A stretch of 64,000 nt of DNA, taken from assembly GCA_032433595.1 (NCBI GenBank), contig JASWJB010000032.1, forward strand, positions 124,001 to 188,000, written 5' to 3'. The number at the start of each line of letters is the position of its first letter. Positions within the stretch are counted from its first letter, which is position 1. The notes below the pieces were generated by a model. That model was not told the origin of the DNA. It ran no database searches and saw only the letters and a list, made by a program, of their open reading frames with translations. The stretch is from Conoideocrella luteorostrata (Eukaryota; Ascomycota; Sordariomycetes; Hypocreales; Clavicipitaceae). Position numbers and translations under genes: made by a program. This document shows positions 33,682 through 45,569 of this stretch, piece by piece.

Positions 33682-36600
33682 ATGCATCAAGACGTTCTGG
33701 AATGCATAATCAACCATGTTTTTTTGCCTCCGAAACTACCAACAGAGCATGATGGTGATGATTACCAAAAGCCCTTGCTCAACCTGCTAGCATCTTCTCT
33801 TTCTGATTTTGCAGCGAACTGCAGTGGCCAACATAGCAAAGTTGTATCAGATGCAGTCGTTGCCATTAAAGAGTTTAAAAGCATTATGGATTCTAAGGGC
33901 AATATCGACAAATCAAAACTTCACGCATTGCTCAAGCGGCTCGCAGTTAAAGGTACTTTACTTGCCGTCGTCTAGCTATGCCCGTTACTAACTGCTATTA
34001 AGATACCTTTTGTGTCCCCCTATATATCAAAGCCCAAAATGCCGCTATTCTCATAAGAAAAGCAAACAGTTCTGTCCAATTTCACATGTGGGAGCTATCC
34101 CCAGACAATGAATCTGTCTTGGGGACCACCGGCCGCCTCATTCGATTCTTTCCCGACGTTGGAGTCTCAATTCCCGCAGAAAAAATTAAGGAATCCAATT
34201 TTTTGGCTTTCCTTGCAGATGCAATTGCCACCATGAGCATCCAAGAAGCAAAGGATATGAAAATGCAAGCATCCACTCACGGAGCTGCGGACGAAAGGGA
34301 TACTACGTCCCCTGCACTCGTTACAGAGCTTCTTTACGGCTACTTAATGTCCATGGAAGGATCGTCACTCATTGCAGACGGCGTATGGAAGTGCACGAGA
34401 GAAGAAGTCGTTTGGGCCAGAGGATGCAAACTGCCTTGGAGACGATCACCATTCTGGCTTTTCTTGCGAGTCACCTTGCATCTGGCTATTGGGAGTCTCA
34501 CTGGCCAACGAACCATTCTGTACAAAAAGGCTATTGCATTCTTCATGTCACGAATTCTGACAGAAAGTGTCAAAGAGGGCTTAGAGAGTAACATTGTGCA
34601 TTGCATGGTCATGAAGATTAGCGGGCGTGTGCACAACAAACTTGACTTAACTGTTGAAGAGGCCTGGATGTCCATTGTGCACGACGCTCTATCGGCGGCG
34701 AGACATTTGTTGCAACTTAACTAGGAGTCAGTGCAACGAGAGAACATAAGGAAGGATATTTCATTCTTTCCTATTTCCGCTTCCAAAATACAGGCCGATA
34801 CGCACATAAAATTGCCTGACTTAGACACTTTTGTGGCTGGAATTGCTCACCGTACGAAATCCACCTCAACCAATTGCATACATCCGCGGTCACATATAGT
34901 TGTGAATAGTCATGATGAACTTCCCTCCCTTGATTTCTCACATGTGGACATCAAGTACAAGGACTTTAATTTGTTCCAGTTTGAGTTGTGGGTAGCAAAG
35001 CACTTGGACGACTGGATTGAGAAGCATGCCATTGATGCAGATGCTTGTTCACGGCTCAGAGAGCTATCCAAGAATTATTTTGACATTGCTTCAAGCTGTG
35101 GCAAACAAAATCCCGAACAAGTCTCATTGATGGTATTGGCCATTCTGGAGCTTTGGGTTGCTTGCGACAGATCGGCTGTGATACACAACAATCAGTTGGC
35201 GCTATTTAGCCCTGAAATTTCTGTCGACATATGGGGACCACTCCTCTTACGCTCTAAAGAGAACATGGAGAGGCTTCACAAAGCTGAAAACTATCTTGCT
35301 GCGAGAGATCAAGCTGCGACGTCTGGGACCGCAATATTTGACAGCTTCGGCACGAAAAAGTCGTTCGCTGTGAAGTCATTTAATGCCAATGAAAAGTACC
35401 AGGATGACTTGGAAAGAATAAAAATGACGGCACAAAGGTCTCGAGACGCCAAAATTGAAGAGCTCTCGATGAAAAAAGAGAGATTCAACTCCAAGATGGC
35501 CGTCTACAGCAATACTTCATGTGATCTGGATAATATAGCGATTGATGATCCAAGTGAGGCCCGGCATAGTGCATCTTGTAATCGATGCCAGCATAAACTA
35601 GAAGCATACAAACTTGATATCGACAGATTTGAATGGCCACTGCCGTCTGACTTGGACGAAGAAAAAGCTGTTATATTCGAGCTGTCGCCTCCGCCATCTT
35701 TCCAGGCCTGGAGAGACTTCACCCTGTTTTTCTTGTCCAATGTTCTAAGGGAAAGTAACGAGGAAGACAATAAGTCTAAGTCGTCCGGAACTGGGTTATG
35801 CCTGGATGCATATGCAAATGAAAACGGGTGGGCGATTGGAGGATCGCCATACATGATAAATTCGCGAATCACCGTAAAATCCGACGTGAAGAAATCACAT
35901 CGCCCATTAAAAATATCTTCAGACATACAAAAGGAAGAGATTTTTGTTGAGAACACGCGCCGCTGGCGATATGTTGATCAACTAGCTCGCACGAATCTGC
36001 ATAAGCGGCCTACCACAGCTTTATCGCAGCTGTGCACAGTTCAATTATTCAGTTATGCTGATATTTTCCAGTCGTTTATTCATCAGTCGCGTCAGCAAAG
36101 CGCGGCGAGGTTGGCCAATACAGCCATAACTAATTCGAGCAAGTGCCCTGCTATGTCGACTCAAGAGTACAGAAGCTTGGCACTTCTGCCCCAAGGCCAA
36201 CGCACCACTTGGCTCGATATTCTACAGCATCTGGCTATGCCAAAAGTGGACTTCAAAAAACCGGAAACTGCTCTCATCATGCTTCAGAAATCTATCCAAG
36301 CAGGGACCGCCGCATCCAATGCTGTTAGAGAGGCACACGCCTTATTGGAATGCCCAGTCTTTACGGAAACTCTGTTAGCGAAGATTGACCAAACTGTTGA
36401 TAGAGTTCAAGACAACTGGGACTCCTGCACGTCATTGTATATATTGATCACATTGATCATCCGTGCACTATCAATTGGACATTCGAATGTTAGGGCGAAA
36501 CTGTTGCATTGCTTGTCAAAATGCCGGAAAATTTCACGCAGATGGACAACGGACCTGCATAACAGGTTTATTGCGGAAAATGAAAGCCCTCAGCGGACTA

Positions 36601-39600
36601 AATTTATTCTCAAATGTGTTGAAACTGCGTTGATTTGCGTAGAGACTTTCAACCTTGATGAAACGATGTTGGATGCCACACTGAACAATGATCATGATGC
36701 TGCAACGCTTCTGAAGTGCTCTTCACTCATCAGCGACAATACTCTCGATATTAGCCACACTCATCAGCTGAACACAATACTCAAATTCAACTGGAAGAGG
36801 ATCATGTTCAAATCACACAAGACTCTCCTTAATCGGGTTACGAGGAGTGGATTTCTCGACGATGTTTTACTGCGCAGTTGCTCTGGCACTTTGACATCGT
36901 GGACGCCTGAAGCAGGATACTGGGTCAAGAGTTCCAGAAGCTTTCATGAGGGGTCGTCGCATAGTATGCTCCAATTCAATTTACTTACCGCAGAAGTATT
37001 TATAGACGGTGTTCCCATCGGGAAGCTTCCAAATGATGTGGAGTCACATAGCCAGTATTCCACATTTTTTGGACAGATGCGCTTGGACGTTGAACTATCA
37101 TCCCATGAGCTGGGGATGCAATACAAAATCGTATTTCCCATACACAAGTATGAAGTGGCCTTAGGTTTGTCGAAGCCTTCCGACGTTGGTGAGCGCGATT
37201 TCAACATTATAGCATGGAGAGACAAGCGGCGCCAGGATCTGGTCCCCGCGAGATTATTCAAGGATCGCGTCCCACCGGCGTTTAGTGATGGCTATGTCCA
37301 TTGGCTACATGAAGACAGGCGTACTATAGAGCTTCGACCGGCGGCAAGTCCTTGGCAGGAGAGTCCTAGTAATTGGACTCTACAACAGCGTGGGCAAAGC
37401 TGGCAACTTGTTGAACCTTCGGGAAGTGTCTTGGTGAACCCAACCAGCGATATCACCGTCGAAATTTCCACTATCTTCCTACCTCTGGCCTCACCAGAGG
37501 ACATTCATGTGCTCAATGATGAAAAAGGCTCTCAATTAAAAATTCGACTACCTAAATTGCGACTGGACTTCACTGTCAAGTATGACACATATCGTATTAT
37601 GTCAGAGCAGTTTCCTGGCATGTTCGTTGACTCCAACCAGAACATTGAGACTTTAATCGGATTACAAAACATTCTTACGCTCGCTAGAGATAATGGAGAT
37701 CGTATGATTATTATTCCGGAAGGCGATGTTAGATTCAAATGCGTCAACATAGCTACAAGGAACCAGCATGTTCGGGTTACCATTGAGGTAGGGCAATCCT
37801 CCAATTTTTACACGTACGATGTGGATAAAAATCTTGAACAATTGGTTGGAGAAACCCTTCAAAGCAGGCTGAATCTCGCCTATCTTCATGCATTGACTTC
37901 TTACTGTGTTCCTGACCCGTTCACAAAGCATACAGGTACGGAACAAGCTTTGGACATTATTCACTCGGGGGAAGTTCGTTCATTCGAGAACTTGTCACCC
38001 GACGATCATGCAAAGTTGTTGCAAATAGCGCAACTGAGAGAAACCCGGCGGTTATCGCAACCTCTTGCGGGTAAATTGCAAGTCGTGTCTTGGGTAGATG
38101 GCCTTAGTGCTTTGTCCCACCATTACGACTTCCGAACTGCTGTCCAACACATCTTCGACCAATCCACCAAGTATGCCTTTTTTCACCCAGATGACTACGT
38201 AGAACCTCCAAATCTAGAAAATACTGAGCCTGTGGATTTGGATCAAAGGAATGCTATTAGATCGTTGACATTCTGCATCGCGGGCTATGAGGCGGCGGTA
38301 TACTCAAAAAGTGATGACAAAGAGTATGGTCACCTTCAGCGCAGACAGCCCGAGAGTAGCAAACAGGATGAAATAGACGAAGATGACTCGGATTCTGAAC
38401 TAGGAGAGGAGTGGGAGGATAGATTGGGCAATGTACAGCCTCTAACAAGTCGTTGCAGGAGAGTATTCAAAACATGCTGCGCAACGAGGCCCAACTGGTT
38501 GGAAAATTATCATAATTACTTCAAGAGCGCTCATTCATCTAGAGTTTTTGCTTCAAAAGTTATAAAACTTTTAAGGGGCACATCAACTACTGTCACCGCT
38601 GGGCCAATGAAGAACACAGGACAGTTTGACTTTAACTACGACGCAAGCTGGTTGGATGACCCATCAATTCTCTTTCCTGGCACTTGGTTCCAAATAATAC
38701 AGTCTTTACGCAAAAGACCATTTTCAACTAACAGATACAAATTCAGGTTTTTCTTGGCAGCATTATCGTTTTCTCGTTATCCTTGCGCGGAGGGTATCCA
38801 GATTCTAGCGAAGACCATGCATGACCCAATCGACCCGCAGCCACTGATACCTCAAGTGGATGGCTTCTATCTGAACAAAGGATATAAACCAAAGAAAAAG
38901 GACGTTGAGCAAATTGTGTCAAATGCCATCATAACGTTCGCGAAAAGTGCCTACTCCCAAGGCCACCGACGTGTTGGGGAAAGCAGGCACACGATATTGT
39001 CGAGGCAACAGAAAAAGCATGGGTATGCGAAAGTCAAATGCCAGATGTTACTTCCAGATGAGCTTATTAAACAATGGGGAGGTAAAGAAGAAGTGCAGTG
39101 GCCAGAAGATCTTAATAAGTTCAAAAAAATTGTCGACGTTAGCAAGCTGATGTCAAGCATCAAGTCTCACTTTCGTGCTGTCGAAGATAATGAGCAGCTC
39201 CGGAGGCACTTTGCACAGTGGCATGTGGAGCTATCCTCAACTTCGCGACAATGTGCTCCCTACCCAGATGAATGCCCCAGAAGACCTTATGAACCAAGAA
39301 ATAAAAGACAGAGAGTGGATATATTTACTCAAAACTCGGCACCACTGGCTGAGCCGCGCAGGACCTACAATCTGAGCGACTGGACCAGACCAGTTAAAGC
39401 TCAGTTCAATCCTGAATTGCAATCACTTGTTGAAATTTTGCGAAATAAGTCAAACTCTTCTCAGCAAAAAAAGTATGCTGAGAATCTACATCAAAGCAGT
39501 GTGGCTTTAAAAGAAGCAGTTGTAGGACACGAAATTCTCAGGTCCGGGCCAGAGCTTCGAACGTTACTGCCGACTTTTATATGCTCCGCAAGATTTGATC

Positions 39601-42600
39601 TGGACCGGTACATGAACACAATTAGGCGTGCTTTAGGTTGCATACCTGCAAGATCTGGAAGCAATCTTCATATGCTGAGAGCCATAGCGCAGATTCCGCG
39701 TCTGCCTCGAGTTGGAACCCGCTTTTTGCTGCAACAACTGAAAAGACTGGAGTTGCTATCTCCAGAATGGAAGGCTTGCCTAGTTAGGTATGCTGATGAT
39801 TTGTCGCAACTGCAGCTATGGGAAAGGATTTATCGAGCCGCGACACAATCGCCAGGAGACCTTGAGAAAGAACTTACTAGCCTGCAGCCTCGGAATTGGG
39901 ATCCATTTGTACATCCTGACTGGCTAATATTTGAAGTTGAGAACAATTTGCGGGTGCGAAACGTTCAAGCTGAAATTGCACAAGCAATGATGCATCCTCC
40001 GCAAAACGGAAATACAGTTATGCAGTTGAACATGGGGGAGGGTAAGTCATCAGTCATTGTGCCAATCATCGCGGCATCTTTGGCAGATGGCGAAAATCTA
40101 GTTCGTATCATTGTTGCAAAGCCTCAGTCGCGACAGATGGCGGATATTTTAACGCGCCGCCTGGGTGGCATATTGGATCGAAAAGTCTACTACCTCCCCT
40201 TTTCGAGGTCTGTTTCTATGAATGAGGCTGCTGCCCATCAACTTTATGCAATGCTGCAAGAATGTGTGGCAAACAAAGGAGTTTTAATAATCCAGCCAGA
40301 ACAGGATCTCTCTCTGCAGCTTATGATACTTGATTGTTTCATTAGCGCTAAGCGGTCTTCTATTGGGGAGATTCTCGTCTCCATTAGACAGCTTTTTGAC
40401 AACAAAACTCGCGATATTATTGACGAAAGTGATGAGATTTTCTGTCCCAAGTACGAGCTTGTATATCCCTTGGGAACACCGCAACCGGTTGACTTCTCAT
40501 TGGGAAGATGCCATATCATCCAGAGTATGCTATCAATGGTGGCAGACGTGGCCGTGAGTGTCCAAATCGAGGTGCCAGATGGCATAAGTATATCTTTCTT
40601 GGACGGTAGATATCCAAGAATACAAATATTCACCGAGGAGGCATCGAAGCTCCTGAACAAGAAGGTTGGAGAAAAAATTTGTCAATCTGGTCTAGCCGAA
40701 CTTCCGGTTCACCGACTAGAAGAACAGCTAAAGCGCGAAATTCTGACCTACATCACGCAGAGAGCGCCACCTGACGAGAGTGTTCTACTTGTTAGGACCA
40801 AAATTGAATCCTGGGATTTGGACAAAAAGAATACACTTAATCTGGTGCGAGGAATATTGGCGCACGGCTGTGTTTCAACAGCACTGAAACATCGTTGGCG
40901 TGTGAATTATGGTTTGGATAAACTGCGGCATCCCAAAACCGATCTGGCAGTCCCATATAGAGCCAAAGACACACCAAGCTTGCGGTCCGAGTATAGCTAT
41001 GCCGACACAACCATTACCAAAACTTGCATCTCATACTATCACGAAGGGCTAAAATATGCAGAGTTTCAGTCTGCTATGGAGCATTTGCTCAAATCTGAGC
41101 AGCCACACATAGAGTACTCAGTTTGGGTAAAAGACACCCCTAATCTTAAACCGAGCTTTCATTATCTTGAGAGTGTCAATTTGCACGACAAGGAGCAGTG
41201 TGAAAGCTACATATTTCCTCATTTGAGGTTCTCCAGAGCTTGCATTAACTACTTTCTTGCCTGCAAAGTCTTTCCGAGGCAACTCAGAGAGCACTCGGAA
41301 AAGATTTCTGCCTCTGGATGGGATTTAGCACGCCACAAAACCCTTCCTACCACAGGCTTCAGTGGAACGCACGATTCTCGGCATCTACTGCCTTTGAGCA
41401 TCGAACAACACGATCTTGATACTCAAAAGCATACCGACGCTCTGGTTCTGAACAACATTCTCTCTCCTCACAATTCCATCTTATGCCTCGGCGAGAACCA
41501 AATGACCAATAGTAGTATCGCAGAAGAATTCTTGATACGAATGAGCGTCGAAAAGCCTCAAATCAGAGTGATACTTGATGTCGGAGCACACGTTATAGAG
41601 CTGGGTAATGAACAGGTGGCTCGGAAGTGGCTTGGTCTAGTGCGACAGCGGGATGATGTTTTCGGAGCCATATTTTGCAATGAAAAAGATGAGCTGACAG
41701 TCTTAGACAAAGACGGCCAACTACAATGCCTACGGCTCTCACCACTCGCCAACCAGCTGCACAAATGTGTTGTCTACCTCGATGAAGCTCACACGAGGGG
41801 TATAGATCTGAAGTTTCCCTCCCAGTACCGCGCGGCGGTCACCCTTGGGAAAGACCTTACCAAAGACAGGCTCGCGCAAGGTATGAGATTATTTATATTC
41901 ATTGAAGCTGAAGTTGAAATGCTAATACAGTTATAGCATGTATGCGAATGCGAGAGCTCGGAAAAGGGCAGTCGGTCACGTTCTGTGTTCCGCACGAGAT
42001 TGAAAATCGGATACGAGAATTCCAAGAACTAACACTTGAAGAGGACATATCTGCTCTTCACGTTGTTCTTTGGACCATAGAACAAACTTTCGCGGAAACT
42101 AGTCGTCTCATGCCAAACTGGGCAAGGCAAGGTGGGCGACATGAGCGAGAAGCCGAATTATGGGATCGCGCAAGATCCGGAAACACAATAAACATGACCA
42201 AAGACCTAGCCAAGCAGTTCAGAGAAGACGCCGTACTGACGATTGAAGCCCAGTATCAGATTCGTCCCTCTCCCAACTCGACTTCGGATTCTGCCGATAA
42301 TGATGGCAAAATAAGTCGCATACACCAGCGAGTGCGAGACCTTGGCTACCGCCTCGACGGTGGCCAAGAACTCCAGGAAGAGCAGGAGAGAGAAATGGAG
42401 CAAGAAATTGAAGAGGAGCGAGCACTTGAACTCCCAAGCCCTCCTCAGCCTGGAAGGCATGAAGTACATGAAGATGTCGTGAAGTTTGTGAAGACTGGCG
42501 AGATTGTACCCTGCAGTAAAGGGATTGTTGGGGCTTTCCAAAGCTTGTCCAACACAGCTGCAGCCACCCAATTCAACGTCATCCAGTTTCCCCAAAGCCT

Positions 42601-43273
42601 CAAGGTCACCAAAGATTTTGCCAATGTCTTGAAAGCGGCTCAGCGTCCCACAAAAGAGAAATCGGACCTGTACAAACGGGACGTCCAGTATATTCTTACA
42701 ACGGCCGACCAAGACCACATCGTTCAAGACATGGTGATCATCAGCCCTTTTGAAGCGCAAAGTCTATATGCGGAGATTGAACGCTCCGAGATTGTGACAC
42801 TTCACATCTATTCAGCCCGACAGAATTGCACCTACGCTGCAGTTGATGACTTGGACCTGTACGTGGTTCCTCAGACCACGCGTCGGCGAATTCCAACCCA
42901 ATTGAGGATTGCGTTGAATCTCTTCGCCGGTCAGCTCTACTTTGAGACATTCAAAGAGTATACTGAGGTGTGCGAATACCTTGGCCTCTCCTGGACAAGC
43001 GAAACCAACGGCGTGGAAAACGATGGCTTCATTCGCCGCAGACCCGGTGCCCGTAAATCACCCCACGGACTCAATTCAAAGGCAAGCCCTGTTCCGTTTC
43101 TCAAAGCTTTCATGACCGACGTGAGAAACTTTGGCGGGAACATCGACAAGACTCACATGGGGAAGATGCTCAACGGGGCCATCCTAACAGAGGCAGATTT
43201 TCCGTCGCGCAGAAAACGTAAGCGGGAAGACGATGGTGCAGAGGAAGGTAGTCTCTTTGTGAAACAGGAGTAA
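33682..43273 (+). CDS. Giant DUF6606/DUF3638/DUF3645 P-loop protein, interrupted by one in-frame TAG
   Basis: Exons 33682-33952, 34033-41880 and 41937-43273 (introns 80 and 56 bp) join in one frame of 3,152 codons including the stop. This is the large fungal family often labelled 'ubiquitinyl hydrolase' in databases, with DUF6606 at the N-terminus and DUF3638/DUF3645 behind; its biochemistry is poorly known. Seen motifs are the Walker-A-like MGEGKSSVIVP near residue 2092, IIDESDEIF near 2220, VYLDEAHTRGIDLKFP near 2673 and ACMRMRELGKGQSV across the last junction. Codon 321 (34722-34724) is TAG. By eye it falls where relatives have Trp in a 'RW..VQ' context (here LLQLN-stop-ESVQREN). The frame is open on both sides, with no other break. 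Taken literally the product is 320 residues; there is no ATG soon after the stop for a separate second gene. See findings for recoding, nonsense and intron alternatives. Confidence 0.85.
34707..34739 (+). promoter_or_regulatory. Predicted hairpin with the in-frame TAG in its loop
   Basis: TTGTTGCA (34707-34714) and TGCAACGA (34732-34739) pair over eight positions with one G-U wobble. The 17-nt loop 34715-34731 contains the in-frame TAG (34722-34724). ACT (34715-34717) can pair with AGT (34726-34728), leaving TAG in an eight-base apical loop. The pairing is read from the sequence; any function, such as placing an A-to-I editing site, is inference. Confidence 0.55.
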
Positions 43274-43780
43274 TATTTTGATTAGCTGGCTCTGTGTTCA
43301 GGGCCTTGGTTTAATGACATTTCAGAATGCTTGATATTTAGGGAACTCCGAAGGGGAAGTTTTTCTCCGACAAACTACTTCAGATGGTACGCAACGAAAT
43401 AGGAGTTTCAGGGACAGAGGCCACGAAATAGGTTCGAGGATTACACTGATTTATTACAAACGCATAAGCCACCTTGACATAGGAAACAGGATTAGGTGGT
43501 GGATATCACGAACTAAAATATACGGTTTAACCGCACGGTATTCGCAGTGAATAATCCCCAACTTTGTAGAACGGTACAGTGATTGTAATCTTTTGATCCG
43601 GAATTCAGCGGCTAAGAAAACGAATGAATGGCTCATGGATCCAGCATACAGAATTATATCAGTCTACTGTCACGCAGTAGGGTATGGTCCGACAAGACTC
43701 GACCCGACAAATTGTAGTTCATGTGGCACATCTAGACACCTCTAGAATCCTGATGAGATATTTAACATCGCACACTTTTG
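43274..43780. other. Intergenic between convergent genes
   Basis: Shared 3' region of the giant DUF3638 gene and the coiled-coil gene. No gene or repeat is seen. Confidence 0.5.
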
Positions 43781-45569
43781 CTAGTCCGATCCCCACCGTT
43801 GAATCAATTCCTCCCTTTTGATACTACCAGCCATAACACTCTGCTCCTCCAGGGCACGCAGCTTCTCCTTGGCCTTCTCGACCTCCTGCTCCAGTACAAG
43901 AATTGAGCCCTCAATGTCAGTATCTACCAACTGGACTGCTCCAAAGGGACTTTCTGCAAGGAGACTATCTTTTAGAAGCTGAATTGCTAGTCTAGCATCC
44001 TGGAGGTGCGCTTTCAGAGCTAATTCGAAGCTCTCCTGGGCTCCTTTTAAGACGTCGTCGCATTTACGGGTCCGTTCGGCAAGGACCTTACCTAGTGCAT
44101 CCAATTTCTTGCGGGGATTTTCCTCTTGAGGTGGTAATGAAACGGCAAGACTGTGAAGGAGTGTCTCTAAAGGAGGCTCGTCATGGATATCCGATGAGCG
44201 CCGTCGTGTGCGGGCGTTTCGGATCGGCGATACAAGGGTCGCTTGTCTCGGTTCCTTCAACGCAGGGGCGGCTTCAACGGCTATTTCTGCCCTGGCGGTG
44301 AGCGCGATTTCAGCAGAAGCGTCTTGATAGGACTTGTGTGACTCGACATATGTATGAAGCCTAGCCATTCTGTCTAGTAGATACGTCAGACATTCGTCAA
44401 TCTTGCCCGTGTTAGCTGTCGTATCTATGCCGGTCTGGGTTGTGTTACTTCGCTTGAACATACATATTTCAACGATGATGCAGTTTTGCCTAGGCTCTGT
44501 CCGCTCTTTGCGGCAACGGACTTCAAGACAGGCTCTAGGTGTTGCTTTTCCATGGACATCTGTGCAACGGACAATATCTCAGAGTACAGCGACTCTACTT
44601 CTTCTTGTAGCTCTTTGACTTCTTCATTTGTGGCCGGCGCAACGTTGCTGCATCTCTCTGCAGTAACAAGAGTTTCCAAGTAGGATGTATCCAGCCGGGT
44701 GCGGACTGTTTCGACAGTAGTTTTGATCAAACTGGATGGTCTCTTAGTAAATAAAGAGCAACGGAGCATTGGAGGTAACCGTACCGCATGCATGTTTCTC
44801 GCATCTTATCAACGGCTTGTGTTTCATCAGGGTCTGGCTGGTCAAGCTCCCATCCCAGTTTCTGGAGACTTAGTAATAACTTGTCATCAGATTGTAGACA
44901 TGTCGCGATACAGTCATTGAGAGCTGGCCCTTGCTGCTCGAGTTCGTCGAGTCTAAGACGGATATCTCGTGTTATATGCTCCACCTGCAAAGAGTTAGAT
45001 TTTCTCTAATATGAAACCTCGGTTGATCTCTGACCTCCTTTTTGAGCTGGTTTCGCTCACGGTCCTTCCTCCGCCTCTGTACTCGGCCGAGTTCCTCGCG
45101 ACGAGTGGCATTCTCTGCTTGTGCTTCAACCAGTTGCAGCAAAACATCTTGTTGCTGCTGCAGGGTTTCCGTCTGTTTGCTGATATTTTCTGTGGAGCGC
45201 TTCAACTGTTCAGTAGCCAGTCTCAGTTCAGCCTCAGTCACTGCCTGCACTTCGGACAGGTCATGCACATCCGTCAGTTGGTCTACGCGCCCACTCTTGT
45301 CTAATTCCATATATCTGATACATGTGGTTAAGTCAATCCCATATCCATGTCATTGCACACCGTTTATGTTGTAGTACGTACGTCTGAAGCTCATCGGTTG
45401 CCAACAACGTGTCACTTCCCAAATGCAGGAATGCCCACTCGGCTAATTGGGGGCCATGGTCAGGATCTCTTAGCGCTGCCTGCACATCTTCGCGTCTGGT
45501 CTGGAGGCCGCATGTACGAGATGCTTTCAGTATGAGATCCTCAATGTGCTTCCTTTGATCTGAGTCCAT
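43781..45569 (-). CDS. Coiled-coil protein, possible augmin (HAUS3-like) subunit
   Basis: Five exons on the minus strand, 45569-45382, 45314-45035, 44984-44785, 44740-44464 and 44401-43781, give 521 residues in frame. Introns are 67, 50, 44 and 62 bp; the 44-bp one is at the lower limit for fungi, so that junction is the least certain. The N-terminus has a short helical region with LAEWAFLHLGSDTLLATDEL, which recalls the 'WF...N.LS..EL' segment of HAUS3, a subunit of the augmin complex that branches spindle microtubules. From about residue 80 on the protein is rich in Glu, Gln, Leu and Arg in heptad-like spacing, so long coiled coils are likely. A Ser/Arg-rich break near RTRRRSSD is followed by another coiled coil ending REELIQRWGSD. 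The augmin link is inference from layout; another spindle or kinetochore coiled-coil protein is possible. Confidence 0.65.

Noticed and set aside
34677..34724. 48-nt intron that would remove the in-frame TAG of the DUF3638 gene
   Set aside because: Not adopted as the model: the donor GTGCAC is weak and the only branch-like CTTAAC is a few bases from the acceptor. It remains an alternative listed in the findings.
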